This document shows positions 12,701 to 24,758 of a stretch of 64,000 nt of DNA, piece after piece. The stretch is from the NCBI GenBank assembly GCA_949128115.1, contig OX421965.1, positions 53,686,012 through 53,750,011 of the forward strand. The letters run 5' to 3'. Origin of the DNA: Anaspis maculata. Its lineage: Eukaryota > Arthropoda > Insecta > Coleoptera > Scraptiidae. The notes beneath the pieces were generated by a model. It was not told the origin of the DNA and ran no database searches. It saw nothing but the letters and a program-made list of their open reading frames with translations. The number at the start of each line of letters is the position of its first letter. The stretch's first letter is position 1. A program made the position numbers and the translations under genes.

Positions 12701-14600
12701 AAATGGCGGAAGTAACTCCAGTAATGGATTTTTCAAGCCAGCGTAAATTGATGTTCACGCCTCTCATAAAGTTCTCTTAGTTTACAAGTAATTCACGTAA
12801 CAATAAAAGGAAACTCGTTCGCTTACGCTTTGGAAAGAACTTTACGCTCAGCAAATAATTTTACACTTTACGAAGAACAGTAGTCAAATTGATAGATGAA
12901 CAAAAACAAGAAACAAATGAGAGATGAATAAGTAGATAAATAGATAAGAAACAAATGAAAGATAAATAAATAGAGAAGTCAAGAAGAAAACAAATGAAAA
13001 GTGAACTAGTAAAATCAGGTTTGGTCATTCCCTTGATAAGTAATTGAAAGGAAGAAGTATCCATAATGCATTCGCCCGAAATGCCCTTGCGGTTACACAT
13101 CACAAACCCCACAGATACATACATACAAATCAGAAGAAGAATTAGCAAACACTACAGGCAAAGTGTGACTAGGTCCGACTCAGCGGTCCTCTCTTGTCGT
13201 CTAATTTGAAATTGAAACCCCACAACGTTATTCGAAGAGGTAAATTTGGGGTCAGATGTACTTTCGTGAAATCCTGAGGGGATGGAGAAGGAACTCTCAA
13301 GAAGCCTATTTTCGATGAGGCCCCACGTGGGATCAACCCACTCAGGTGTTTGCCGGTGAGAGTGCCGACAAGCCTCTCTCTTCCCATACTTTCATGTATA
13401 ACCCAATCATGAAATGTGAATGATCATAAAAGTACTGTTCTCCACTTACCGGCTGATTTTGGCGTAGCAGAGTTTCTCCTTGTCGTCTTTTTGTTTGTTA
13501 CACAACTTGTATACGGCACAATGACCCTTGAAGACTTTTTGCTGGTCCAGAGTTACAGGGTTGTATGCACCATCCTAACAGCTTGGGATTTTCGGCTGGC
13601 ACAAGAATCAATGAAAATGACTCATCACTTTTTGTGGTAATTGGGTTCCGTCAACACCTGAGGCAACGTTTTTGTTAATTTATCAGTGTTGGCCCACGGA
13701 AAGACCCTTTATAGAAGCGTAAGAAACATGAAACCTCGAAATATGCACACACAACGGTGCAACTCTGGGACAACGTCATAAGTGCGCAAAGTGCACACCA
13801 ACTAGATTACGGCCTTTGCCATCAAAATTGAGATCATTCTGGAGTAGATGAATGACACCAAATTCAAAGCACCTTGATTTCAAAGGAGGAAACATTGCAA
13901 GTTACGTTAGCCCGTAGACAACAAAGAGAACCAGGAATTTTGTGTTATGTACTATATAATTATGCGGACAAAATGTGTATCGAAATACCATGCATGGTTT
14001 GGTGGATAGGTGGAGGCTAAAATTACTATACAATAATCAGTGGAAAACCAACCTTCTAACCGGTCGAGAGAACACACACCGGAGCTCCGTATAAGTCATA
14101 TGTCGTCCGTCACAACAGCTTCCCCCCCCCCCCCCAGCGGCTGCCGCCCGCCCAGCGCCATCTCCCTCTCCCATCGGCAAACGCTACGAACGTTCCTTTA
14201 ACGACGGTACCTACTTCACGCACAAAAGATCTTATAGGTTGCAGTGCAGAAAGGATCCTCCGAGACCAAACGACCACCGCGGTACCTAACGTACAAACAA
14301 AACAAAGGGAGAATACCACACAACTAAGGGTTAAAAGATGTGAAATGGTTACACAACCCGTTTCACTATCTATTCGTTAGATTCGGCTAGCCCCTAGAAC
14401 CCGGATAATAGGTACCAGTCTTATTACCAAAAACGTCGTTCAGTGCTGTTGCAATAATTAATTGTCACATCATAGGCTGAGCACTACTCTCGAGGCTTCG
14501 CTGGTGGCTGATGTGCTTGCGCAGTGTTTACCGAGTCATTCTCAAGATTCACTCCTGTAAGTACATCTGAGTGGGTAAGTTCGAATGGTATCTTGTCCAG
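12701..14600. other. Unassigned sequence with poly-C tract
   Basis: A run of 14 C residues lies at 14122-14135. An A-rich section with AGATAAATAG words is at 12920-12975. No frame shows a domain. Confidence 0.4.
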
Positions 14601-14611
14601 GCTACTGGCGC

Positions 14612-16724
14612 GAGTCCAATAACGAATTTCCCCGGAACGAATTTCCCCGGAATTAATTTCCCGGAAGTAATTTCCCCTGGGAGGAAGTTCCCCAGTAGTA
14701 ATTCCACCGGAGTGAACTTCTCTCAGAAATAATTTCCCCTAGAAGGAATTTCTCCAGAAATGGTTTCATCGGAATGAACTTCCTTCGGAAATGATTATCC
14801 CTGGAAGGAATTTCCCCAGAATGATTTCCACCAGAATAAATTTCCCTCCGAAAGAATTTCCCTTGTAAAGAATTCCCCTAGAATAAGTTCCGTCTGATTG
14901 AATTTCCCCTCAAAATAAATACACCGAACCCCATTGAGCTCCGAAAGCCATGGTAAAACCACGTGGGGAAACAATGAAACCCTGAATAAAAGAAGGCAAA
15001 AGGGGCCTTACTGGAGCTATGAAAGTTACCAAAAAATGCAAGCTCATCAGGCCTCCAAATGACACGTGAGGGCACAAGGGGGTCCACAATAGAGATTCGA
15101 AATCCACGGGAAAATGCAAGGTGACTCAGTAAGGCTTCAAACGAAATCGGTTACACAAGGGGGGGCAGGGGGCTTGATATAACGAAAGGAAACAAAAGGG
15201 GACTTACTGGAGTTCTGGAAGCTACAAAAAACCATAAGGGAGCTTATTAGGTCTCCAAACGATGACACGTTACGGAAAAAGGGGGCCCAAGAGAAATCCG
15301 AACGCCACATAAAAATGCAAGGGGGTTCAGTAGGGCTTCAGACGATATTGGTTATACAAGGGGACGCAAGGGGCTGTATATATTAAAAGAAGGCGAAACA
15401 GGGCTCACTGGTACTCTTAAAGCCAAAAAAATCATAAGTGAGCTGATTAGGGCTCATAATCACAGATTTAGTTTGGAGAAGGCACAAGGGGTCCGATAGA
15501 GCTCCGAAAGTCATGGAAAAACGACAAAGAGGCCCAATGAAGGTCTGTATAATAAAAACAGGCAAAAAAAGACTCACTGGGAATCTGAATGCCACAAAAA
15601 CACATACGGGGACTCATATCAGGGCTCCAACTGCATTTGAGGACTCAAGGGGGCCCTAAAGGACTACAAATAATATGATGGCAGAAGGGTGATTAACAGC
15701 CTCTGAAAGTAAATAAAAATGCAAGAAGACTCAGCAGAGCTTTAAATCAAGTTGAAGACCCAATAAGGGGGCCACTGGAGCCTGGATAACACAAGATGGC
15801 AAAAGAGGACCGTGTGGAATTTCGGAAGCCATGAGGCACATAAGTCATTTTGGGCTCGAAATTATCTTTGAAGACACAAAGGGGCCCGATTTCAGGCCGA
15901 ATACCACATACAGGCACAAGGGACATACTAGTGCTTCGAAAGCCTCAAAAAAGTGCAAGTGAGATCAACCGAACTTGAGACGGTATTGAAGACGCAAAGG
16001 GACCCAATGGACCTCTGTAGAACAGAATAACGGGAAATGAAGCATACTGGTAGGTATCTACTCCGAAAGCCATGGAAAAACATGAGGAGGCTCAACAGGA
16101 CTCCAGCTACACTTCCAAACATGATATGACGGCACAAAGTTGTTTGCTGCTACGAAAATCATGGAAAATGTAAGGGGGCTCAGCAGGGCTTCAAATTACA
16201 TTGAAGACAGTATAGTGGGGGCCGAATGAAGCTCTTGATAACAGAAGACTGCAAAAGGAGCCTTCCGTTCGAAAAGCAACGAGAAAACGCAAAGGGACAT
16301 ATTGAAGCTAAGGCAAAGGGCAAAATATTATTTGGCGATCAATTGGCCGGTTACGTCCTAGAAGAAGGAGGAAATTGGGTATTGTGTTTTGAGATACTGT
16401 TCCGTCCAAACAAAATCATTTCCGATGAAAGTTCAATGCGGTGGAATTGATTTTGGGGAAATTTCTTCTGGGGGAAATTTCTTCTGGGGGAAATTATTTC
16501 CGAGGAAAGTTCATTCCGGTGGAACTAACTCCGGAGAAATTCCTTCTAGGGGAAATTATTTCCGAGGGAACTTCATTCCGGTGGTATTCCTGCTGGCGAA
16601 ACTCCTTCCAGGGAAAATTATTTGCGAGGGAAGTTCATTCCGGTGGACTTCATTCCAGGGAAATTCCTTCCAGGGGGAATTGGTTCCGGCGAAATTCTTT
16701 CAGAGGAAATTCGTTCCTGTTACG
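14612..16724. mobile_element. Foldback-like element with minisatellite arms
   Basis: The left arm (about 14624-14915) is a tandem array of roughly 17-20 base units built on GAATTTCCCC. The right arm (about 16395-16715) is the same array in reverse complement, built on GGGGAAATTC. The element is bounded by an exact 9-base direct repeat, TACTGGCGC, at 14603-14611 and 16725-16733. Arms built of short tandem repeats and a 9-bp target duplication are known features of the Drosophila Foldback family, so I infer a Foldback-like element. The interior is a separate degenerate ~200-bp repeat. No transposase frame is visible, so it would be non-autonomous. Confidence 0.7.
14920..16390. repeat. Degenerate ~200-bp satellite-like array inside the Foldback-like element
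   Basis: Phrases such as ACAAGGGG, GAGCTCCGAAAGCCATGG, GGGCTTCAAACGA and TTACTGGAG recur throughout. The best pair (GGCTTCA near 15133 and 15334, each followed by GTTA(C/T)ACAAGGGG) gives a spacing of 201 bases. A copy of the same unit in the opposite orientation lies at 42.56-42.77 kb, including a match of more than 20 bases around 15485-15515. Confidence 0.75.
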
Positions 16725-16732
16725 TACTGGCG

Positions 16733-16870
16733 CTCTTGAATACTTGGTGTCCTGAGTTAATCTAGCTATTGATGACTGTGAATGGTTTCTATCCAGGCTT
16801 CTAGTGCTCGTGGATACTTGAGGTTCTGGGGCTAGTCTGGTCCCTGGATGACTGTGTGAACAGAGCTGTT
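16733..16870. repeat. Short tandem duplication at the Foldback-like insertion site
   Basis: A unit of about 80-90 bases is repeated: CTTGAATACTTGGTGTCCTG near 16734 and a related GTGGATACTTGAGGTTCTG near 16810, each followed by GATGACTGTG. The sequence just left of the Foldback-like element (14583-14611) is the missing upstream part of the first unit, so the element has split this repeat. Confidence 0.65.
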
Positions 16871-19665
16871 CCGATTAAGCGACAGATCGTGGATATACCT
16901 ACGCACTGATAGTATCCTAGTTAATTTTTGTCAACTGTCAAGTAAAGTGGCGCCCGAGCGATCTAAACTAGGAGAAACTCGAACCTGTGCAAGCAGAGCT
17001 TCCAACCCTTGACTACCCAAGTAGAATTTAAAAGTATCGGACTCCGAGCATCGGAGCTTATCAACATGACTCAACGTTTAACATTGTATTATTTATTGGA
17101 TGCATACACCTACTTTCTGTGTTATTACACTTATTGCAGCATACTCGGGATGCTATAGCAACGGTGCCGACTGCCGACTGCTGAAGTAACTGAGAGGCGA
17201 TTCTAATATGTCGGGCGTATTTTTATTTCAACTTCATCCTTCCATCAAGTCCGCCAAGCTTGAACTTTCAGCATTTCACCTGCTCTAGTGTAGTAAGTGA
17301 CCTTTACCAACCGTGGATAAATTATTTCTTTGAAAGATTTTTGCAGTTGGTTGGGGTGGTGATGGCTAATGCAGAAACACGATTCCGGTGTTAGCCGAAA
17401 ACTCGAGGATGATTGGAAACACTTGCAAAACCACTTTTGCGTGTATCGCGTACCAAACGAGCTTCCGTCCGCCCGCGTTCTATACACCCAATCCTTGGTA
17501 TTTCACGTTTTGTGTCCCGAGCTGTTTTGTGTCAGGTCCCCCTTGTTCATTCGCCCACCACTGCTGCCGCGCCGAGCGCTATCGAGTTCCACTTTGGAGG
17601 CAATCAAATCTCAGAAATAATAAACCGAGAAAAGGGTCGTTTTGAAAATTGAACACGTCATATCGGGATCCCCACGGACATAATACAAGATAATTTGTTA
17701 TCGATCGGCCTTTTCATTGACCTTTTGAAAAGCCTGGCGGAGCGCCTTGTATTAAAATCTGTCGATGGAGCGCGCCGTGCTAGCTAGGGCATCGGGGCAC
17801 AGGACCTTCGTTAGCTTTGATGTTGTTGGGTGCCCATGAAACAAGGAGGTAATTACAAGCAATACCGAGAGGATCGCTGGACAGACGATCGCTTGCTGGT
17901 GATGAGAGAATGTGAAGAGACGTGGATAATGTTTCAGCATGCATAAAGCTCTGTAGACTTCGAAATACACCAAGTCGTCCCTTTGAATCTCTTCCCTTTA
18001 CGTTTGATCCTCCTTTTTACGAATATACTACTTGAATGTTTTTAACGACTACTGGACAAAATGAAAGTTCTCTTGGACGCATTCTCAAACAGCCTGCATA
18101 TAACCCATTACGCCATGTTCACTTTATTAGCATGACACATACACTAGATCTGTCGCTAGATCTCGTTAGGAATCAGACCTGATCACAGAAGGGATGGTTT
18201 GTGTGGAGGAAGGAGAAGCACGGGGAGTGGAAAGACGTGACAGCTGTCACAGCCGACAAATTATAACTGAATAGTTCTACGAAATACGAAAACAGGAATA
18301 CAGGCCTATCAAAGCCTAAATAGTGCATAAACTCTATGGAAGGTCACCAGTCAGTCAGAAGTTGTTGCTTGAAGTCTTGATGCTCAGGAGGAATGGATTG
18401 GAGACTTGCAAGAGAGTTATGGTGTGTTTCTGTGAAAAATAACATTCCATCAACGCTCTGTTATATGAAAAATCCTGTCGGCCATTCGCTGTTAGTCTGT
18501 TATCTGGGAATCGCACCAATAAATTGAGATCTATTAATGGATATAATATCTAGTGTTTCTTATTATTCAACAACCCCAAGTTCATTTTGGAGACAAATTT
18601 AATTTCCGCTTTCACCTACAACAACCAAAATGTGTTTGAATGTCACATGATATTCATGTAGATATTGCATATTTAATACATCCACAGTAATTTCCGCAGT
18701 GCCTATTTTTACGTTAGGTACACGGCACGAAACAAAAAGTTTAATCAAGAATACCACCACGAATACCTATTCCAATAGCGCCGCAAGTCCATAACAATTC
18801 TTGAGATCATATCTTTAAGTAATTTTAGTATTTTTCTTCAATTTACAGCAATTTTTTGTCACATCTCATAAGCAGTATAGTTTGGAATTTATTGCTCGTA
18901 CATAAGTATTCATGTTCAACGCGAATTTTTTGGAATCAATAGGTACGGAAAAGAAACCCTCGAAGGAAAATTGATAACATCAATCAAACAAACCCCATAC
19001 TACGAAACGCGAGATTTGTTAGATAAGTTTCTTGATCATTGGTCGAGATAACGACATAAAGTTCCAAATCGACCGATATCTTTCCTACATAAAACACGAA
19101 GTTGATTGATTAACATCGGTAGTTAAGGGACGACGATCCTATTATTTTTCGAAATTGCCGATCCTTATAATAGAATAGCAGTTGGTAGCTCATCGTCGAA
19201 TGACGACAGCCAAAGCAGCGGCTCCCAAACTTTTTGAGCTTTCACTTAACGCGGTTTCTTTTTTCTGGCCCCCCACCCCTTGACGGGGAAGTATTGTGAT
19301 CATGCTGGATTCTTTTTAGATAAGGACGGACTATCCATTTTGAATTTAAAATGAAACGGGTAATGCTATCGCAGCAATGCACATGATATGAACCTCCCCG
19401 AGGTTGCATGGTAGAGCAGCTAATAGCCGAATGTCGTCTCGTTAAATAAGTCAATTGAATAAATATAAATTAATGAGGATTCCCGTATTATAATTCTGTA
19501 AACTAGTAAACACTCTTCCATTCATGTGGAGAGGACAGTGGTCGGTGCAGTGGGCTGATGGTAACCTCCGCGGCCATTTGTAACCTCCGTATATACATTG
19601 CGGTGTGCCGATCATAGATGGCGCTGCACGGGAGTCTCACTGTGAGTACTCTTCAGAGAGTGATA
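16871..19665. other. Unassigned sequence
   Basis: No domain-bearing frame, RNA gene or clear repeat is seen. Overlapping frames of 73-85 codons at 17.37-17.97 kb lie in different frames of the same DNA and none is persuasive. Confidence 0.4.
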
Positions 19666-19667
19666 TA

Positions 19668-20378
19668 CAGATGAATTTTGAAAAAGAACCCACTCCAGAT
19701 TTCTCGCTGCCAACTTTTTTTCCAGGAAAACGCCGAAAAAGGTCGATTTTTAATTTTTAGGACGACATCTAGGACACACATTGTCAAATTTTCATCTCCA
19801 ACCCCTTCGTCTCCACCCTACCCTACTTAAGAATTTCAAATGGCACTACCTATTTTGTGACATATGAAATTGAAGGTGATAAAATTCTCTTTCTGTCAAA
19901 CATATTTTGAAATCTTTCAAACCACCCCAAACCGTTCACGATTTTTTTTTTATTGTCGAATAAAGGGAAGTTTCCCCCCTATCAACTGCGGATCCTCGAG
20001 AAAAGATTTCCCAGCAAAAACAGGTCAATTTTTATTTCGAAGGGGACATCTGAGACACGTATTGCCAAATTTTTATCTTCAAGCCCTTCGCCTCCCAATT
20101 GAGAGAATTTTGGAAAAGGGTTAGAGGGAGATTTAGAACACTTGAAATTATTTTTCACGGAAAGAGAATTTTATTACCTTCAGTCTGATGTATCACAAGT
20201 TTGCTATTTGAAATTTTAAAGTAGGGTAGGGTAGGGGCGAAGGGATTGAAAATAAAAATTTGACAATGTGTGTCCTAGATGTCCCCCTTCAAATAAAATT
20301 CGACCTCTCCCGGCGCTTTTTTGGAAAAAATTTGGCGGCGAAAAATCTGGGGTGGGTCCTTTTTAAAAAATCACCCTG
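19668..20378. mobile_element. TA-flanked inverted-repeat element, family A copy 1
   Basis: The left end reads TA then CAGATGAATTTTGAAAAAGA. The right end reads in reverse complement TA then CAGGGTGATTTTTTAAAAAG. Both continue into a matching GGACCCAC/GAACCCAC arm and the word GGTCGA(A)TTTT. The interior arms contain GACATCTAGGACACACATTG and CCCCTTCGTCTCCACCCTAC. A second copy with different tips is at 47.52-48.23 kb. TA flanks suggest a mariner-type MITE; no transposase is visible. Confidence 0.75.
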
Positions 20379-20951
20379 TATGCGATTTCGTCCGTTGAAA
20401 TTGCTGGGCATTGCCTTGAATACTCTGACACTGATCAATCTCAAATAAGGTCGGAACACGTGTCTGTCGGATTTCGGTGGTGGTGCTCAGTTGATCTGGA
20501 GTACGGGGGATTCCTCATTTATTTATATCCATTTTGAGGTACTCTAAGATAATTAGGTAAGTTTCCAACTTTTAAATAATCGCACCGATACACACAGAGA
20601 AGAAATAAGACAATTTTCACATCAATGTTTGTCCATCTGTCTGTCTGCCTGGAGTATGTCTGGCTTATATCTATAATATTTCACGGTAACTACCAAACCT
20701 TCGGTACCACTGAGTTGAAATACGATATGTAGGCATCGTTCATCCTGGAATGATGATACGATGCGACCATTAGTTTTTGGCTGTCACCTGTCAAACGGAG
20801 CATGGCTTTCAAAAATAAGAGAAAATGACAAAAATACACCACAATCACAATACTTTCCCTTTCCATTAGTGGGGCATCGGGAAAATAATAATATAATATA
20901 ATAATATTTATATATTATATAAAATAGATGTAGGCCAGTCGACTTCAAATA
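20379..20951. repeat. CTGTCTG-containing dispersed repeat, copy 1, in unassigned DNA
   Basis: The segment at about 20600-20790 (GACAATTTTCA, CTGTCTGTCTGCCTG, GTTGAAATACGATAT) is matched in the same orientation by 21535-21740 (GACAATTTTCAG, CTGTCTGCCTGTCTG, GCTGAAATTTGGTAT). It is diverged. An AT-rich AATAATAT run follows at 20885-20930. Confidence 0.6.
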
Positions 20952-22242
20952 AACTGCTCAACATTTGAAATGTCGGTATCGAAAATTTTGCCTTTTTTCA
21001 AAACGGTAAAACTTTGGATTATCTTGAGCGATTCCAATTTTGTTTTCACGGTTGTTTAGATACATCCTCCAGCAACCTACTCGGTTGGCGGATTTTTTGA
21101 ATTATTCCAATTACATTCATTACAGAGTGGAATGTAAAGCATTGCAAAATGGTGCTCAGTTCAATAGATCCCCATTTTCGTGAACAATTTTTTTTTCAAA
21201 TTCTAACGACACAATCATGAAGTCTGATGTCCTATCTCGAAATGGTTTTTGAATTTCCCAGATCAAAAGTCTAACAATGATGACATAATTTTTTTTTGTA
21301 AAAGTTGCATTTTAGTCATTTTGGTTGGCAATAACATCGCATTTTTGATGATAGGAACCTGTAATTTTGCATGTTTGTTGCTTGGATTGTTAAAAACTGC
21401 TGCGCCCTCAGAAATCTCTGTTTTACTTTCTCGGTTTGCGTTCTCGAATGGAAAGGAAAATATTGTGAACGCACAAAAAATTTGTTTCTGGATTTCGAAG
21501 AATAACTTTTTTTAACAACCATCTAATGAATTTATTTAGACAATTTTCAGATCAAATTCGGTCTGTCTGCCTGTCTGTGTGTCTAGCTCTGTGTAATGGT
21601 CCATGATAACTCCCAAACGGTTCATCCAATTGAGCTGAAATTTGGTATTCTGCCATGGTATAGGCGTCTAATGAATTTGTGTGATTTTGGTTGAAATCCG
21701 CCATTAGAGGGCGCATTTATCGCATTGTATCAATATCGGAATTTTTGACGTACGGACCGAGGTACGGACCTCAAATTGAATTTTTAGATGTTTTGTTGGT
21801 TCAGAAATACACTCTAAAATTTTAGTTTGAGTAAGTTTCCAAAATATAACCTCAATTTCTTATTTTTTAAAAGTGTCTAAAATGCAACTTTTAGAAGAAA
21901 AAAATCATATCAACATTGTCGAACTTTTGATCTGGAAAATTCGAAAACCGTTCCGAGAGCAGACATCAGGCTTCATGATTATATCGTTAAAATTTGAAAA
22001 CAAAATTGTTCACAAAAACGGGGACCTATTGAACTAAGCACAATTTTGCAATGCTATACATTCCACCCTGTAACGAATGTAATTTCAAAAAATTGAAAAC
22101 TCTTGCCAACGGAGTGGATTGCTGAAAAATGTATCTAAGCAACCGTGAAAACAAAATCGGAATCGGTTGAGACAATTGAAAGTTACACAATTTTGAAAAA
22201 GGGCCAAAATTTCTATACCGACATTTCAAATGTTGATCAGTT
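20952..22242. mobile_element. TA-flanked palindromic element with ~545-bp spacer
   Basis: Left end TA-AACTGCTCAACATTTGAAAT. Right end ATTTCAAATGTTGATCAGTT-TA. Arms of about 370 bases match in reverse complement with modest divergence and gaps, through CCATTTTCGTGAACAATTTT and on to AAAAGTTGCATTTTA near 21300 (its mate is near 21885). The spacer (about 21325-21870) carries the second copy of the CTGTCTG repeat, lying at the centre of the palindrome. Confidence 0.75.
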
Positions 22243-22658
22243 TAGATCAAAGGTAAATCTCCGCGACTGCGGAAAGCGGATTATTCTTTGGTGAATTTTT
22301 TTTCATTGCTCCAAGTTGAATCATAACGTGACATTTGTGACATTTGAACATATCAGAGAGACTGCAGAGATTCACCTAAGTGTGAGGTGTAAATGTATGT
22401 GAATATATTATCTACTCGGCTGTGTCGGAGAAAATTAAATTTGTATCTTGTTTTTCAAGACAACTGCAGAAAATTGTATAGTGGGTAGAACTGGGTTGTC
22501 TACTCCACTGGTGATGATTCTCCTGAAACCAAACCTTTCCTCTAGATTCACGTTCAACACTGCACTACTGCTCACTTGAAAATTGAGTTCCTTTCGATGA
22601 CTACAATGAAGTGACAATTAGTAGGTATACTGACAATAAATTGTTCACCAAGTATATC

Positions 22659-22862
22659 CCGTTCACTTTCTATTTTCAGTAGAATGACTTTTTGGAGCCA
22701 AAATTAAGTGACAAGCTGGAGCGCTTGGGAGATACAGATGATGGCCGCTGATAGTTTCGCTCCAAAAATTTTCTGGTGCCATCAGCCGTCGCCGCAGTCA
22801 CCCAGCTTGTCACTGTAATTTTGCTCCAAAAAGTCATTCCACTGAATTTAAAACGTGAACGG
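22659..22862. repeat. Inverted repeat, about 204 bp
   Basis: The arms run CGTTCAC, then GTAGAATGACTTTTTGGAGC, then AAAATTAAGTGACAAGCTGG, with the reverse complement at 22795-22862. The loop is about 60 bases. A MITE is likely, but target duplications are not clear. Confidence 0.7.
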
Positions 22863-24430
22863 CATGTACAATTATCTTTAGAACCTTGGCAACTCAAAAA
22901 CTATCGACAAAACTTCCTTTTCTACGTGTGCATAATTTTTTCTGATCATGATCGCAAAAATATATTTACTGAATAAAAAATAACGAACTACGAACGAATT
23001 ATACGGGAACGAGACCTCAGCTTCAGCTTTTTTGGCAAAGAGAAATAGGTTGACTCTCAAATCGTACGAAATTGAGCTAAAATGATTTGCTCAATTTTCA
23101 AGGTACCATCAGGAGCTTCATTATAAGAAGCTACCCGAGGCATCCTGTTCCTCTTGTTTTATATTATTGTATTATTCTCGGGCTTTTATATTTTGCGAAA
23201 TTCTCAATAACAAAGCAATGACAACTTCTGAAGGTAGGGTATTAGGAGCATTTTGTGTTTTCGGATGCTGGTAGATACTCAAAAAAAAACTGCCAAACAA
23301 TTTTTTCATCATTAGCCTATACGTCGTTTGTGCCCACGCAAGATTTGAAATGTTATTCATACTCGCGAGGGTGTTTTTCGAAAAATATTTCTCTTGCCGT
23401 TTGCCGCCTTAGGGCATACACACATACATAGCTAAATATAAATTGGGTTTACTCGTAGTAGGTTGTCTGGATCCCGTACTTCTCTGACGCGCGCACTCAC
23501 ACACACCCCGTGCGAAGCAGTCGATATTGCGGGCAAGTTACGTCACGTCTTCTGGCTTAATGAAAACACGGGCAACTTTAATATAAAGCAGGCGTTTAGA
23601 TGTTACATTACCCCATTGCTGAAGACAAACAGCCGTTCCGCAATACCGATGTCATCCATCCTGCCAGACGACGCTGAGACCAAGGACGAATGGGCCATGC
23701 CGCCTTTTTCCTCTCCTCTCGTCTCAGATGCATTTACGCAAATTGAGCTCCGTACCGTCATAAAAGCGGATATCCAATCCGTCTTCTGCTACATTAAAAT
23801 AATTACGCTCGTTCGGTTGGTATTACGTTACCGTGCAAAGTTCGCTGCGCCGCCGCCGGTGGTGGGTAGAGGTACTTATGCACTTATGCAGTTGGGATGG
23901 ATCATCCAGATGAAAGATGTGCAGCGCGCGAAATGAAATTATTCATATTTTTTTGGGGTAAGAAGGAGAGTAATATGCACGCTGGCTCAGATATACTTGA
24001 GGAGAAGTGTTTGAAGAAGACGTATAAGCACGTCTCGCGGAATGAATGCAAATCGTAAAAGATTTAGGTGGAGTCATTGTATCGTTGAACAACGGGAGGC
24101 GCATCAGAGAAAAAAGAGTTCTGTTTTGATTTAATTCAAAGACAATGCAAATCCAGGAAGTAAAACGAGTACAAAGGTTCTGATCAATTATTTGATGGGA
24201 CCTGGTAATGGAATTCACGCATCTGTTTCATTTATCTTGCGTCTCTTTGAAGAGATGGTAAATTATTCCCCTTTCGAAATACAAAATGAATGACTATTGT
24301 GGAGTGTGCGCGGCAAAGATAACTTTGGAATGAACAACGACGGTCAGTTCATTTCAATTCTTGTTTTTTTCTATGGAATCGATAAGGAGTTCGTACGCTA
24401 GAATTTCTAATATTTAGAGAAAAATAAGTC
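22863..24430. other. Unassigned sequence
   Basis: The longest frame is 157 codons at 23463-23936 (plus). It has no recognisable motif and a composition that does not persuade me. No repeat is obvious. Confidence 0.35.
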
Positions 24431-24449
24431 TTATTCCACATAAAAAAAT

Positions 24450-24520
24450 GCTACCTATGCATAGAATGGGACTCGAACCCCGGTGTGCACTTGAATATCA
24501 GCACTCTAATGTGTTAGCAC
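24450..24520 (-). repeat. tRNA-like relic with Pol III B-box
   Basis: On the minus strand the sequence contains GGTTCGAGTCC, an exact match to the Pol III B-box consensus. It is preceded by TTAGAGTGCTGATATTCAAG, which resembles the D-stem to anticodon part of a tRNA. The T-stem pairs poorly, so a working tRNA gene is unlikely. A tRNA-derived SINE head or pseudo-tRNA is the best reading. Confidence 0.35.
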
Positions 24521-24521
24521 T

Positions 24522-24680
24522 CGTCTTGTATTCCAGAATATTTCAGGCATCTTCCAGAAAAGCCTCGTCGCTTCCATTTCTATTATCATTCCGGCCAGCA
24601 TTGGTTGCCGGTCTATTGCGCCTCATGGTCTTCAGTGACTTTGTAACATTATCTAAGGACTCTGTGCATGGTTAAAATAC
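24522..24680. repeat. Dispersed repeat tail shared with 38.95 and 48.34 kb
   Basis: CTTGTATTCCAGAATATTTC begins a segment that also contains CTTCCAGAAAAGCC and CATTCCGGCCAGCATT. Related segments start at about 38946 (CGAGAATATTCCAGC, CAGAAAAGCC) and 48349 (CGAGAATATTCCAGC, TTGTTCCGG). The three copies are well diverged. Confidence 0.5.
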
Positions 24681-24758
24681 TTTATATTATTTCTGGGACA
24701 TCCTGTACATACAGATGATTCAAAAGTCTATGTTGTGACTAGAGTCTATGAGTCGTGA

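Noticed and set aside
23463..23936. 157-codon plus-strand frame
   Set aside because: Second longest of the frames without a domain, but no motif, signal peptide or family resemblance could be seen.
24450..24520. Functional tRNA gene on the minus strand
   Set aside because: The B-box is perfect but the T-stem and acceptor stem do not pair, so only a relic or SINE head is supported.
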